Source: Bacteroidales bacterium (GTDB taxonomy: Bacteria; Bacteroidota; Bacteroidia; Bacteroidales; Tenuifilaceae). From it: a stretch of 48,803 nt of DNA. Position 1 is the stretch's first letter; each line of letters begins with the position of its first letter. The notes under the pieces were generated by a model, which saw only the letters and a list, made by a program, of their open reading frames with translations, had not been told where the DNA came from and did not search any database. The DNA is taken from the NCBI GenBank assembly GCA_011045955.1, contig DSBV01000087.1:1-48803 (forward strand). The letters run 5' to 3'. Shown here one piece after another: positions 1 to 8,632 of the stretch. Position numbers and translations under genes: made by a program.

Positions 1-25
1 AAATTACCGTAAACCTCATTTCCAT
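1..25 (-). other. possible 5' end of a gene running off the left edge
   Basis: Two in-frame ATG codons on the minus strand (starting at 25 and 19) open a frame reading MEMRFTVI to the window edge. This could be the start of another gene of the polysaccharide cluster. The stretch is too short to identify, and no promoter is visible in the AT-rich gap between it and the upstream gene. The rest of the gap (26-119) holds TTTATCC-type heptamers and nothing else recognisable. Confidence 0.2.
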
Positions 26-119
26 CCTCAACAAAATCGATGTCCAATAGGCAAAAGAATTTTCGTTAAATTATATTATTATCTTCTTTTTATCCTTTAT
101 CCTTTAACCTTTATCCTTT

Positions 120-1505
120 TTAATAACTTTTTCCAATCGCCTTAACCTTAAAGCCAATTTCCATAAGTTTTTTATGGTCGAGGATATTGCGGCCGTCGAA
201 GATAAAGGCGGGTTTCATCATGTTATTGTATATGCGTTGCCAGTCGTAGGATTTGAACTCGTCCCATTCGGTGATAATGGCAATGGCATGGGCATTTTTG
301 CAGGCCTCGTAGGGGTCGCTAACAACTGTAAGGTGCTTGCAGTTCTCCTCGGGAGAGCGGGTTTCCAGGGAATCCAAATCGGCGTACATGCTCTTGGCGG
401 GTACCTTGGGGTCGTACACCCATATGTTGGCCATATCGTTAAGCAGGTAATCGGCCACGTAAATGGCAGCACTCTGGCGGGTATCGTTGGTATCCTTTTT
501 AAAGGCCCAGCCCAACATGGCTATCTTCTTGCCACTAATCGTATTGAACAGGGTGTGGATGATATTCTGTGCAAACCTGTGCTTCTGGTAATCGTTAAGG
601 GCAATTACCTGTTCCCAGTAACGAGCCACCTCAGGCAATCCAAAGTACTCACAAAGGTAAACCAGGTTAAGTATATCCTTTTGAAAACAGGATCCCCCAA
701 AGCCGACCGAGGCCTTCAGGAACTTAGGCCCAATTCGCGAATCGGTACCTACGGCGTAGGCCACCTCGTCCACATCGGCACCGGTTACCTCGCAAAGAGC
801 CGAAATACTGTTGATTGACGAAATACGCTGCGCCAGAAAAGCGTTAGCAGTAAGCTTTGAAAGCTCCGACGACCAGAGGCGGGTTTGAATGATGCGCTCA
901 CGGGGTACCCAAGCAGCATAAACCTGAGTTAGAGCCTCAATGGCGGCAAGTCCCTCAGGGGTTTGATCACCACCAATCAGAACCCTATCGGGTTCAAGCA
1001 AATCGTTAATGGCAGTGCCCTCGGCAAGGAATTCGGGATTTGAAAGCACCTGAAAACAGGCCTTATTGCCTGTTTCGGAAAGTATGGTTTTAACTGCCTG
1101 GGCCGTACGAACCGGCAGGGTTGACTTTTCAACCACAATCTTATTGGTTGTGGCCACCTCGGCAATCTGACGGGCACACAGCTCAACGTAGCGTAAATCG
1201 GCAGCTCTTCCCTTGCCTAACCCATAGGTTTTGGTTGGGGTGTTTACGCTAATGAATATCATATCGGCCTCGCGGATGCCTTTCTCAATGTCGGTATCGA
1301 AAAAAAGGTTACGACCGCGTGCCTGTTTAACCACCTCGAGCAATCCGGGCTCATATACAGGTAAATCGTCGGTGTTCCAGGCTGCAATGCGCTCAGCATT
1401 GATATCGACAACGTTTACCCTGATATGCGGATTTTTTAGTGCAATTACTGCCATTGTAGGACCACCCACATAGCCGGCACCGATGCAACAGATGTTCTTT
1501 ATCAT
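120..1505 (-). CDS. ugd: UDP-glucose 6-dehydrogenase (animal-type UGDH)
   Basis: The 461-residue cytoplasmic enzyme should oxidise UDP-glucose to UDP-glucuronate with 2 NAD+, supplying uronic acid for surface polysaccharide. An N-terminal Rossmann motif GAGYVGGPT lies at residues 9-17. The catalytic set K217, N221 and C273 (in [10 protein letters not shown]) aligns with human UGDH K220, N224 and C276. The NAD-binding C-terminal domain includes FKKDTNDTR near 336-343. Length and motifs such as NTPTKTYG (88-95) match the eukaryote-like branch more than the shorter bacterial TuaD type. It starts at an ATG and has TTTATCC/GGATAAA heptamer tracts on both sides. It is separated by 450 nt from the WbpA-like dehydrogenase upstream, so it may be a separate transcription unit. 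Function is assigned with high confidence from family motifs. Confidence 0.93.
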   Translation of the reverse strand: MIKNICCIGAGYVGGPTMAVIALKNPHIRVNVVDINAERIAAWNTDDLPVYEPGLLEVVKQARGRNLFFDTDIEKGIREADMIFISVNTPTKTYGLGKGRAADLRYVELCARQIAEVATTNKIVVEKSTLPVRTAQAVKTILSETGNKACFQVLSNPEFLAEGTAINDLLEPDRVLIGGDQTPEGLAAIEALTQVYAAWVPRERIIQTRLWSSELSKLTANAFLAQRISSINSISALCEVTGADVDEVAYAVGTDSRIGPKFLKASVGFGGSCFQKDILNLVYLCEYFGLPEVARYWEQVIALNDYQKHRFAQNIIHTLFNTISGKKIAMLGWAFKKDTNDTRQSAAIYVADYLLNDMANIWVYDPKVPAKSMYADLDSLETRSPEENCKHLTVVSDPYEACKNAHAIAIITEWDEFKSYDWQRIYNNMMKPAFIFDGRNILDHKKLMEIGFKVKAIGKSY

Positions 1506-1955
1506 AACTTAAGGATAAAGCTTAATGGATAAAGGATAAAAGATTTAAAATTTTAGATTCGATTTTTGTCTTGTTGAGTCCCGATATATCGAGACAGACT
1601 AAGTTGATACATCTCAAAACGATAGATAAATAGAGATCCTTCGTTTCACTCAGTATGACAAAAGGAGTGTCTGTTTTGTTAACTAAACGACATTGATTTA
1701 AGATTTAAGATTCAAGTACCTGTCACGCGAAGCAAGATTTAAGGCTAACTTTTAACGACTAACGTTTAAGGGCTCACGTTTAACATTTCACGACCTTACA
1801 GCTTCGCCCTGTCAGTCACACCCAAGGGGGATGACCTACGAGAAATTATTCCACGAAAATAACATAATTAAAAGAAAAAAGACCATAAAAAAAGCCACTA
1901 AATATGAACAAAGCCCCACGTAGGGGCTTAATATTTTGAAAATCAATTGATTTTT
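1506..1955. repeat. gene-free repeat-rich spacer
   Basis: No gene is supported in this 450-nt gap. It contains GGATAAA heptamers (about 1511-1540), a short GATTTAA/GATTCAA heptad run (about 1697-1717), and an imperfect palindromic unit at 1633-1660 (GAGATCCTTCG...ATGACA). A related copy of that unit lies at 13570-13598. A terminator hairpin for the incoming operon is at 1911-1929. The patchy, low-complexity make-up looks like accumulated repeat debris rather than a regulatory leader. Confidence 0.6.
1905..1929 (-). terminator. intrinsic terminator after the WbpA-like gene
   Basis: A perfect 7-bp stem AAGCCCC/GGGGCTT (1911-1917 with 1923-1929) closes a 5-nt loop 27 nt beyond the stop of the nucleotide-sugar dehydrogenase. 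On the minus strand it is followed by TTTGTT, a weak T-tract. It probably ends the wbpEDBA-like transcript. Confidence 0.6.
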
Positions 1956-3248
1956 TTACAAACTCCAGTAGGTTAAATCATGGATTTTCCCTCGGTAGAT
2001 ACCCTTAACATCCATAAAAACGCAACCAGGGTTGGCAAGGTTTTTAAACCAATCCTCATTTAGGTTGATGTACTGTTTATGGCTAACGGCAACAATTATG
2101 GCATCGTACTTACCATTTGGATCTGAGGCCATTTCGAAACCGTACTCCTCCTTTACCTCGTGGTTATCGGCATACGGGTCAACCGCATCGATGTTTTGTA
2201 CTCCGAACGATTTTAACTCGTTGTAAATATCAACCACCTTGGAGTTACGGATATCGCTTACATTCTCCTTGAATGTAACGCCCATGATGAGAATGCGCGA
2301 ATCCTTTGGGTTTTTATCGGCAGCAATGATTTTCTTAACGGTTTGCTTAGCCACGTAAGCACCCATGGAGTCGTTAATAAAACGACCAGCAGTAATTATT
2401 TGAGGGTGATAACCCAGTTCCTTAGCCTTGTAAACCAGGTAGTAAGGATCGACCCCAATGCAATGCCCGCCCACAAGGCCGGGGAAGAACTTCAGGAAGT
2501 TCCACTTGGTTCCGGCAGCCTCAAGCACCTCGTAGGTGTTAATACCCATCCTATTGAAAATGATTGAAAGTTCATTCATAAAGGCGATATTGATATCGCG
2601 CTGGGTATTCTCAATAATCTTAGCAGCTTCGGCAACCTTTATTGAACTGGCACGGTGAATACCCGCTTTTATGATTAACTCGTATGTCTTGGCAATCTCT
2701 TCAGCCGATTCGGCATCGCAGCCCGAAGTTATCTTTTTAATTGTGGTTAAGGTGTGCTCCTTATCGCCGGGGTTAATACGCTCAGGCGAAAAGCCTACCT
2801 TAAAATCCTGTATGTACTTTAAACCCGAAATCTCTTCGAGTAAGGGTACACAATCCTCCTCGGTACAGCCGGGGTAAACAGTCGACTCGTAAACCACGTA
2901 ATCGCCCTCTTTCAAAACTTGACCGACTTTGCGGGTTGCTGCAAGTAGCAGCTCTAAGTCGGGCAGGTTATGCTCATCGATTGGTGTTGGAACTGCCACC
3001 ACATAGAATTTAGCTTCACGCAAGTCGTCGATATTGGATGTAAATGCAATATCGCACCCTTTAAAGGCTTCAGATTCCAGCTCACGGCTAGGATCTATCC
3101 CCTTTTTCATCAGTTCTACCCTTTCGGGTTTAATATCAAACCCAATAACTGAGAGTTTGTGGGCAAATTCAAGTGCTATAGGTAAACCCACATAACCCAA
3201 ACCTATAACTGCAAGTTTTTCCTTTTTTGAAACTAATTCGTTATACAT
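1956..3248 (-). CDS. wbpA: UDP-N-acetylglucosamine 6-dehydrogenase (WbpA/TviB type)
   Basis: The 430-residue nucleotide-sugar dehydrogenase should oxidise UDP-GlcNAc (or UDP-GalNAc) to the corresponding uronic acid. A Rossmann motif GLGYVGLP spans 16-23. The active-site block GLVGGHCIGVDPYYL places the nucleophile at C263, with K210 and N214 as partners and SPERINPGD at 154-162. GVDPYYL distinguishes the WbpA/WbpO/TviB branch from UDP-glucose dehydrogenases. The preceding three genes encode the next steps from UDP-GlcNAcA, so the UDP-GlcNAc substrate is favoured. Epimer preference cannot be read from sequence. The start is 10 nt after the WbpB-like stop, so it is the last gene of a four-gene operon ending at the 1911-1929 hairpin. 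Confidence 0.88.
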   Translation of the reverse strand: MYNELVSKKEKLAVIGLGYVGLPIALEFAHKLSVIGFDIKPERVELMKKGIDPSRELESEAFKGCDIAFTSNIDDLREAKFYVVAVPTPIDEHNLPDLELLLAATRKVGQVLKEGDYVVYESTVYPGCTEEDCVPLLEEISGLKYIQDFKVGFSPERINPGDKEHTLTTIKKITSGCDAESAEEIAKTYELIIKAGIHRASSIKVAEAAKIIENTQRDINIAFMNELSIIFNRMGINTYEVLEAAGTKWNFLKFFPGLVGGHCIGVDPYYLVYKAKELGYHPQIITAGRFINDSMGAYVAKQTVKKIIAADKNPKDSRILIMGVTFKENVSDIRNSKVVDIYNELKSFGVQNIDAVDPYADNHEVKEEYGFEMASDPNGKYDAIIVAVSHKQYINLNEDWFKNLANPGCVFMDVKGIYRGKIHDLTYWSL

Positions 3249-3258
3249 AGCCTAAAAA

Positions 3259-4200
3259 TTAAATAGTTTTACAAAAAGGGTGAAAATCGCCGGTTAACGC
3301 TACCGGTTCCATATTACGGATGGTATAAACAATTTCAATTGAAGTACGGGCATCGTTTAAGCCAAAACTATTACCTGCAAGAATCTCGCGGTAGCTTGCA
3401 GTATGCAAATCGGTAAAACCCTTGCTAAACTCGAGCTCCTTATCGGCTATGCGAATGGAACGGTACGTACGCTGCCCCTTCGCCTTAATGTCATTGGGGA
3501 TATCATTATAGTCAACACTTAAAAACCAGCGTACGCGGGCCTTTTCCAGTTCAAGGTAACCCGCAGCCTTGTCGGGACGGGAAACATGCACAATGCTCGA
3601 CTTAACATTACCAAATATCCATGAAAGCATATCGAAAAAATGCACCCCGATATTGGTGGCAACCCCACCCGATTTTTGAATATCGCCCTTCCATGAAATG
3701 AAATACCAACGGCCACGGCTGGTAATGTAGGTTAGGTCGATATCAAAAATCGTATCAGCGGGTGCAGCGTCAATCTGTTTTTTCAGTTCAATAATAGTGG
3801 GATGCAACCTGAGCTGAAGAATTGTGCTAATGCGTTTGCCGGTTTCCTTTTCGATCTCAGCCAGAGCATCAATGTTCCAGGGGTTGAGAACAATTGGTTT
3901 TTCGCAAATGGCATTAGCCCCTTGCCGAAGTGCAAAACGTATGTGCGAATCGTGAAGGTAGTTTGGGGTGCAAATGCTAACGTAATCAACCTTTACACCC
4001 TGACGTTTTAGCTTATCGATATGCCTATCGAACCTTTCGTACTCCACAAAAAAATCGGCTTCAGGGAAGTAACTGTCCATAATACCTACACAGTCGTGCT
4101 TATCGAGCGCGGCTAAAAGATTATTGCCAGTTTCCTTAATGGCTTTAAGATGACGAGGAGCAACAAAACCAGCCGCTCCGATAAGTGCAAAATTCTTCAT
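3259..4200 (-). CDS. wbpB: UDP-GlcNAcA 3-dehydrogenase (WbpB/WlbA, Gfo/Idh/MocA family)
   Basis: The 313-residue oxidoreductase probably oxidises C3 of UDP-GlcNAcA to the 3-keto sugar that the neighbouring aminotransferase uses. It has an N-terminal Rossmann segment (FALIGAAGFVAPRH, 4-17), the family EKP motif at 100-102 following TPNYLHD (78-84), and the substrate-domain segment GGVATNIGVHFFDML near 178-192, where H is the usual catalytic residue. The length fits WlbA/WbpB (about 315). It is packed 3 nt from the acetyltransferase stop and 10 nt from the WbpA-like start. The general family is certain. The exact reaction is inferred from the complete WbpA/B/D/E set around it. Confidence 0.85.
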   Translation of the reverse strand: MKNFALIGAAGFVAPRHLKAIKETGNNLLAALDKHDCVGIMDSYFPEADFFVEYERFDRHIDKLKRQGVKVDYVSICTPNYLHDSHIRFALRQGANAICEKPIVLNPWNIDALAEIEKETGKRISTILQLRLHPTIIELKKQIDAAPADTIFDIDLTYITSRGRWYFISWKGDIQKSGGVATNIGVHFFDMLSWIFGNVKSSIVHVSRPDKAAGYLELEKARVRWFLSVDYNDIPNDIKAKGQRTYRSIRIADKELEFSKGFTDLHTASYREILAGNSFGLNDARTSIEIVYTIRNMEPVALTGDFHPFCKTI

Positions 4201-4203
4201 TAT

Positions 4204-4788
4204 TTATTCAATTCTGAAAACCTGATTGTGTTCAAGTTTATACTTTTGCCCACTCTCGGGGCAAACTGCTACGCCATCGCTATTAAACTCAAGGCGATAG
4301 CCATACTCACTCATCCATCCTATCTGACGGGCTGGATTGCCAACCACAAGAGCGTAAGGTTTTACGTCCTTAGTTACCACAGCGCCGGCACCAACAAACG
4401 AGAATTCCCCCAAAGTTACTCCACACACAATGGTTGCATTTGCTCCAATGGTGGCGCTACGCTTAACAAGAGTTGTGAGGTATTCGCTTTTGCGATTAAT
4501 GGCGCTACGAGGATTAATAACGTTAGTGAAAACCATCGATGGGCCCAGGAAAACATCATCCTCGCAAATCACTCCGGTATAAATAGATACGTTGTTCTGA
4601 GCCTTTACGTTTCTACCCAACTTAACGCCAGGGAAAACCACTACATTTTGCCCAATATTACAGTTTTCGCCAATTTCACACCCGGTCATAATATGACTGA
4701 AATGCCAAATTTTTGTACCTGCACCAATCACACAACCCGGGTCGATAACCGCTGTTTCGTGGGCAAAGTAGCTCTTTTCCATAACCAA
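4204..4788 (-). CDS. wbpD: UDP-GlcNAc3NA N-acetyltransferase (WbpD/WlbB, left-handed beta-helix)
   Basis: The 194-residue protein consists mostly of hexapeptide repeats (for example [47 protein letters not shown]), the signature of trimeric left-handed beta-helix acyltransferases. In this family acetyl-CoA acetylates the 3-amino group of UDP-GlcNAc3NA. The length and the opening [11 protein letters not shown] resemble WlbB/WbpD. It lies 14 nt downstream of the aminotransferase start-side neighbour and 3 nt upstream of the dehydrogenase, so all are likely co-transcribed. The C-terminal tail (about 150-194) after the [11 protein letters not shown] motif is a short sheet-like extension. Confidence 0.87.
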   Translation of the reverse strand: MVMEKSYFAHETAVIDPGCVIGAGTKIWHFSHIMTGCEIGENCNIGQNVVVFPGVKLGRNVKAQNNVSIYTGVICEDDVFLGPSMVFTNVINPRSAINRKSEYLTTLVKRSATIGANATIVCGVTLGEFSFVGAGAVVTKDVKPYALVVGNPARQIGWMSEYGYRLEFNSDGVAVCPESGQKYKLEHNQVFRIE

Positions 4789-4802
4789 AATTTAATCCAA
4801 AT

Positions 4803-5936
4803 TTACTCTTTTAAAACTTTCAAAAAATTATCGGCAATATATTTTATAACATCGTCGGTTAATTCGGTATGCATTGGGAGCGAAATCACTGAGCCGGAAA
4901 GGGAATCGGAAACCTGAAACGAACGACCAAGGTTAAACTTGCGATCTGGCTCAAAAGCTTTTTGCTTGTGAAGGGGTATTGGATAGTAAACCATGGTAGG
5001 AATGCCTTTAGCAGCCAATTCTTTTTGCAATTTATTGCGATCGACATTTACAAGTTTTAGGGTATACTGATGAAAAATGTGGCTGCTCCATTTGGCACGG
5101 GCAGGCGTAATAATCTTACTGCATGGTTTTAGCATTGCATCGTAAGCATTGGCAGCCTCAATACGAGCTTTATTGAATGAATCGAGGTGTTTCAGTTTTA
5201 CCCTTAAAATGGCTGCCTGAATGGTATCGAGACGGGAGTTTACCCCAATTCTATCGTGATGGTAACGCACCTTCATACCATGGTTGGCAATTGAACGGAT
5301 TTCAGCAGCCAGATCATCATCGTTGGTAAAAAGGGCACCGCCATCGCCATAGCATCCCAGATTTTTTGATGGGAAGAACGATGTTGTGCCAATGGTACCT
5401 AGGGTTCCTGCTTTAGCAACCCTGCCATCGGAATGGTAGTAATTGGCACCCAAGGCTTGGGCTGTATCCTCAATAACGTAAAGGTTATGCTTTTGGGCTA
5501 AACGCATCACCTCATCCATATTGGCACACTGTCCAAATAGATGAACGGGAATAATTGCTTTAGTTCTGGGGGTTATAGCCTCCTCTAACTTTTGAATGTC
5601 GATGGTAAAGGTATTTGGATCTACATCAACCAGTATAGGGGTTAACCCTAAAAGGGCCACAACTTCAACGGTAGCAATAAAGGTAAAATCGGGGGTTATT
5701 ACCTCGTCGCCCGGTTTCAGGTTGTGTGCCATTAGAGCAATCTGTAAGGCATCGGTTCCATTGGCGCAGCCAATTACATGCTTAACACCAAGGTACGAAG
5801 CCAACTCATCCTGAAATAAACCAACCTCTTTCCCTTTAATAAAAGCGGTACTGTCAATAACTTCCTGAATGGCAGCATCAATCTCATTCTTTATCCTACG
5901 ATACTGTCCCTTTAGATCACACATTTGGAGGTTCAT
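4803..5936 (-). CDS. wbpE: PLP-dependent sugar aminotransferase (WbpE/WlbC, DegT/DnrJ/EryC1)
   Basis: The 377-residue aminotransferase is predicted to convert UDP-3-keto-GlcNAcA to UDP-GlcNAc3NA using glutamate. The PLP lysine is K191 in TTSFFPSKNLGCYGDGG. Other fold-I landmarks are GCANGTDAL (56-64, phosphate-binding), the EDTAQ loop (156-160) and the HIFHQYTL segment that contacts substrate in VioA/WbpE-type enzymes. It is the first gene of the wbpE-D-B-A-like operon. Its start lies a few bases from an eight-copy heptamer repeat (5943-5998), which must lie in or next to its promoter. No clear TAnnTTTG box is visible there. Confidence 0.88.
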   Translation of the reverse strand: MNLQMCDLKGQYRRIKNEIDAAIQEVIDSTAFIKGKEVGLFQDELASYLGVKHVIGCANGTDALQIALMAHNLKPGDEVITPDFTFIATVEVVALLGLTPILVDVDPNTFTIDIQKLEEAITPRTKAIIPVHLFGQCANMDEVMRLAQKHNLYVIEDTAQALGANYYHSDGRVAKAGTLGTIGTTSFFPSKNLGCYGDGGALFTNDDDLAAEIRSIANHGMKVRYHHDRIGVNSRLDTIQAAILRVKLKHLDSFNKARIEAANAYDAMLKPCSKIITPARAKWSSHIFHQYTLKLVNVDRNKLQKELAAKGIPTMVYYPIPLHKQKAFEPDRKFNLGRSFQVSDSLSGSVISLPMHTELTDDVIKYIADNFLKVLKE

Positions 5937-5942
5937 AGATTA

Positions 5943-5998
5943 AAAGGTTAAAGGTTTAAGGTTAAAGGTTTAAGGTTCAAAGTTCAAGGTTAAAGGTT
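5943..5998. repeat. eight-copy heptamer tandem repeat (AAAGGTT type)
   Basis: Eight consecutive 7-nt units, AAAGGTT with variants TAAGGTT, CAAGGTT and CAAAGTT, fill the gap between the rny stop and the wbpE start. They sit directly upstream of the polysaccharide operon. Related GGATAAA/TTTATCC heptamers flank ugd (88-117 and 1511-1540). A 7-nt period cannot encode a regular peptide and would alter promoter spacing if copy number changed. Confidence 0.75.
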
Positions 5999-6037
5999 CA
6001 TACTAAACAATGTACACAGTTCACTAACCACTAAATA

Positions 6038-7573
6038 CTACTTAGCGTAGCTAATAGCTCGAGTTTCGCGGATTACAGTAATTTTCACCTGACCCGGGTA
6101 GGTCATCTCGTCCTGAATTTTTTTGGCAATTTCGAATGAAAGCTTGTTGGCTTCCTCGTCCGAAACCTTTTCGCTACCTACAATCACACGTAATTCCCTA
6201 CCGGCTTGAATAGCGAATGTTTTAAGTACACCGGGATACGAAAGAGCAAGGTCTTCCATCTCCTTGAGTCGTTTGATATATGATTCTACAACCTCGCGGC
6301 GTGCGCCGGGACGTGCACCTGAAATGGCATCGCAAACCTGAACGATAGGTGCAATAAGGGTGGCCATTTCCACCTCATCGTGGTGCGATCCAATGGCATT
6401 GCAAACCTCAGGTTTCTCCTTGTACTTTTCGGCCAACTTCATACCCAGGATAGCATGTGGTAGTTCCGGTTCATCATCGGGCACCTTACCTATATCGTGC
6501 AGTAAGCCGGCACGTTTGGCAATCTTGGGGTTAAGCCCAAGCTCTGATGCCATAATGGCACAAAGGTTAGCCACCTCACGCGAGTGCTGTAAAAGGTTCT
6601 GTCCGTACGATGAGCGATACTTCATTTTACCCACCAAACGGATAAGCTCGGGGTGTAAGCCATGAATACCCAAATCGATAGCGGTACGCTTACCAACCTC
6701 AATAATTTCCTCCTCAACCTGCTTTTGAACCTTTTGAACCACCTCCTCAATGCGGGCGGGGTGAATACGGCCATCGGTAACGAGCTGGTGAAGAGCCAAT
6801 CGGGCAACTTCACGACGTACGGGATCGAATGCCGATAGAATGATAGCCTCAGGGGTATCATCAACAATAATTTCAACACCTGTAGCAGCCTCCAGGGCTC
6901 TGATATTGCGCCCCTCGCGGCCAATGATACGTCCTTTAACTTCGTCGGAATCGATGTTGAAAACCGTTACCGAGTTTTCAATGGCTGTTTCGGTAGCAAC
7001 ACGTTGAATGCTTTGAACCACAATTCGCTTAGCCTCCTTGGTAGCAGTCATTTTGGCCTCATCAACAATCTCGTTGATATACGTCATGGCTTGTGTGCGA
7101 GCCTCGGCTTTGAGCAACTCAATAAGTTGAGCCTTAGCCTCCTCGGCCGAGAGGCCAGAGATAGATTCAAGACGCCTGATTTGGTCCTTGTGCATGCGCT
7201 CGAGTTCCTCATTTCGTTTTTCAACCAGTTCCATTTGGCTCGAGAGGTTTTCGCGAATAGCGTCAACCTCTTTCTGCTTGCGCTGAAGCTCCTCGAACTT
7301 TTGTGATAGCTGAAGCTCACGCTGTTTGATTTTGGTTTCGGCCTGTGCAATCCGGTTGTTCTTTTCCGAAATTACCTTATCGTGTTCAGCTTTAAGTTGT
7401 AAGAACTTTTCTTTTGCCTGTAAGATTTTCTCCTTACGGATAACTTCGGCCTCGGCTTCGGCCTCCTGAATAATCTTATTGCGCCTGGTGGCCAAAAGTT
7501 TACTCCACATGAAGTACGACAGTAATCCCCCCAGGGAAAAAGCTGAAACTGCAATTATTATTGTTAACACCAT
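6038..7573 (-). CDS. rny: ribonuclease Y
   Basis: The 511-residue membrane-anchored endoribonuclease initiates mRNA decay. One N-terminal membrane segment (about 2-23) is followed by a long charged coiled coil (about 30-180), a KH domain with [10 protein letters not shown] at 214-223, and an HD metal-dependent phosphohydrolase domain with GLLHDIGK (HD at 359-360) and the histidine-rich SHHDEVE downstream. Length is typical. The gene follows zapA and the 6S RNA on the same strand, an arrangement I recognise from other Bacteroidetes. It starts at an ATG 32 nt after the 6S terminator, so read-through or a promoter in that short gap must supply transcription. Confidence 0.97.
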   Translation of the reverse strand: MVLTIIIAVSAFSLGGLLSYFMWSKLLATRRNKIIQEAEAEAEVIRKEKILQAKEKFLQLKAEHDKVISEKNNRIAQAETKIKQRELQLSQKFEELQRKQKEVDAIRENLSSQMELVEKRNEELERMHKDQIRRLESISGLSAEEAKAQLIELLKAEARTQAMTYINEIVDEAKMTATKEAKRIVVQSIQRVATETAIENSVTVFNIDSDEVKGRIIGREGRNIRALEAATGVEIIVDDTPEAIILSAFDPVRREVARLALHQLVTDGRIHPARIEEVVQKVQKQVEEEIIEVGKRTAIDLGIHGLHPELIRLVGKMKYRSSYGQNLLQHSREVANLCAIMASELGLNPKIAKRAGLLHDIGKVPDDEPELPHAILGMKLAEKYKEKPEVCNAIGSHHDEVEMATLIAPIVQVCDAISGARPGARREVVESYIKRLKEMEDLALSYPGVLKTFAIQAGRELRVIVGSEKVSDEEANKLSFEIAKKIQDEMTYPGQVKITVIRETRAISYAK

Positions 7574-7605
7574 ACTTAATGAATTTTAGATTTATATAAA
7601 TAAAA

Positions 7606-7800
7606 AACCCGCATTATGCCTTAATTTTATGTAGAAACCCCAGTCAAACATGGGTGGAGAGGCCATCCGATTCAGACTACCAGCGTCTCCCGGAAGAGAT
7701 CCCGAACAAGCGGTAAACAGGCCTGTCTTGTGCGGAGCAAGTCCTACTCCAATTTTTGTAATGTTGAGTTTCGCAAAAACGTTAAGGCGATAATGCGGGC
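7606..7800 (-). ncRNA. ssrS: probable 6S RNA (SsrS)
   Basis: Between zapA and rny is a 195-nt non-coding block whose ends pair: GCCCGCATTATCGCCTTAA (5' side, from 7800) with TTAAGGCATAATGCGGG (3' side, to 7608), interrupted by a single bulged base. The 3' arm runs straight into a T6 tract (7602-7607), giving an intrinsic-terminator end on the minus strand only, which fixes the orientation. The interior is G/C-richer and contains shorter complementary stretches, as in 6S RNA, which mimics an open promoter and binds RNA polymerase. Position downstream of zapA is the usual 6S location. The assignment rests on context and end-pairing; a covariance-model search was not possible. Confidence 0.68.
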
Positions 7801-7804
7801 AATG

Positions 7805-8113
7805 CTATTTGAAAGAACTCATGTTTTGCTTACCAATGAAAGAACCCAGCCATTCGTCCAGATCCTTCAATTCGCTAATAAACTCCGAGGTATCGGTTTT
7901 ATCCTCGCACTCAATCAGTTTTATAACGAACTGTAGTGCTGCCATAGCCAAATAATCCTGTACGTCCTTGTCACTATACCTTTGCTTGTACAGCATTACC
8001 TTGTCGTTTATCAATTTAGCGGCCCTACGGATCTTTTCCTCATCATCTCTGTTTATTTTGAGAGGATACAACCTTTCGGCTACATTTACATTAATTGATA
8101 ACTTTTCGTCCAT
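7805..8113 (-). CDS. zapA: cell division protein ZapA
   Basis: The 102-residue ZapA-family protein cross-links FtsZ filaments at the division ring. The N-terminal beta-sheet domain (SINVNVAERLYPLKINRDDEE, about 5-25, split across the family's Y/R-P-L motif) is followed by a helical coiled-coil half (about 30-100). The size is normal for Bacteroidetes. It overlaps nothing but ends only 5 nt before the 6S RNA closing stem. The coiled-coil gene upstream ends 16 nt before its ATG, so the two are probably co-transcribed. Confidence 0.9.
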   Translation of the reverse strand: MDEKLSINVNVAERLYPLKINRDDEEKIRRAAKLINDKVMLYKQRYSDKDVQDYLAMAALQFVIKLIECEDKTDTSEFISELKDLDEWLGSFIGKQNMSSFK

Positions 8114-8129
8114 TCGGCAGCGCTAGGTT

Positions 8130-8423
8130 CTATTTATTAAGTAAAGCAATACACCTGTCAATTTCCCGCACAATCCGGTTCACCTTAATTTTTGCCTCGT
8201 GCACATCGACATCGCTTGCTTTCAGTGCCTTGGCAATCTTCAACCGGGAATAACGTTCTTCTAGCTCGGCACACACCTGCTCTTTAGCTTTCAGCTTAGC
8301 TTCAAGCTGAGCAACCTGTGCTTTCAAACGATCGTTCTCCTGTTTCTCTCTTTCATACATAAAAACAAGAGTTTGAACCTTTTGGTTAATGTTGTCGATT
8401 ATATGGCTTGAAGAATCGTTCAT
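8130..8423 (-). CDS. small coiled-coil protein upstream of ZapA
   Basis: The 97-residue soluble protein is almost entirely predicted helix: NQKVQTLVFMYEREKQENDR, then a heptad-rich segment to about residue 70, then a short helix carrying VDVHEAKIKVNRIVREID. No enzyme motif, signal peptide or membrane segment is visible. A small coiled-coil gene in this position is common in Bacteroidetes. By analogy with ZapB, which binds ZapA in Proteobacteria, it may be a ZapA partner at the division ring; that is inference from context and shape only. The gene begins the operon at an ATG. The 209-nt gap to the divergent M23 gene (8424-8632) holds promoters. Confidence 0.8.
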   Translation of the reverse strand: MNDSSSHIIDNINQKVQTLVFMYEREKQENDRLKAQVAQLEAKLKAKEQVCAELEERYSRLKIAKALKASDVDVHEAKIKVNRIVREIDRCIALLNK

Positions 8424-8603
8424 ATCCCAGACAAAGTTTTACAAAGTTAAACAAACCAACAACAAAAAACAAATCTTTAAACATTTTTTAAAATCGATGA
8501 CCTAGCGCAATTAATCATCCTAGTAATGAAATATTTACGCTTTACGGTTCAATAATTTTGCTTTATTCACACGTTTTTAACCATCTCCAAAGGGTGGCTT
8601 TTA

Positions 8604-8611
8604 TATATTTG
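8604..8611 (+). promoter_or_regulatory. Bacteroidetes -7 element for the M23 gene
   Basis: TATATTTG matches TAnnTTTG exactly and lies 21 nt before the ATG at 8633. The upstream -33 region is only T-rich (around 8574-8580), so the -33 match is weak. Expected transcription start is about 8616-8618. Confidence 0.55.
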
Positions 8612-8632
8612 GAAAATTTAAAAAAGTAATCA

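Noticed and set aside
174-818. Long open frame on the plus strand opposite ugd
   Set aside because: It is the complement of a strongly conserved dehydrogenase gene and its translation has no family resemblance; the minus-strand gene explains it.
4150-4917. 255-codon open frame on the plus strand across wbpB, wbpD and wbpE
   Set aside because: It spans three genes with complete catalytic motifs on the other strand and has a composition atypical of protein (runs of N, T, H and S).
7730-7936. Plus-strand frame across the 6S RNA and zapA
   Set aside because: It covers the paired ends of the RNA and the antisense of zapA and has no protein-like features.
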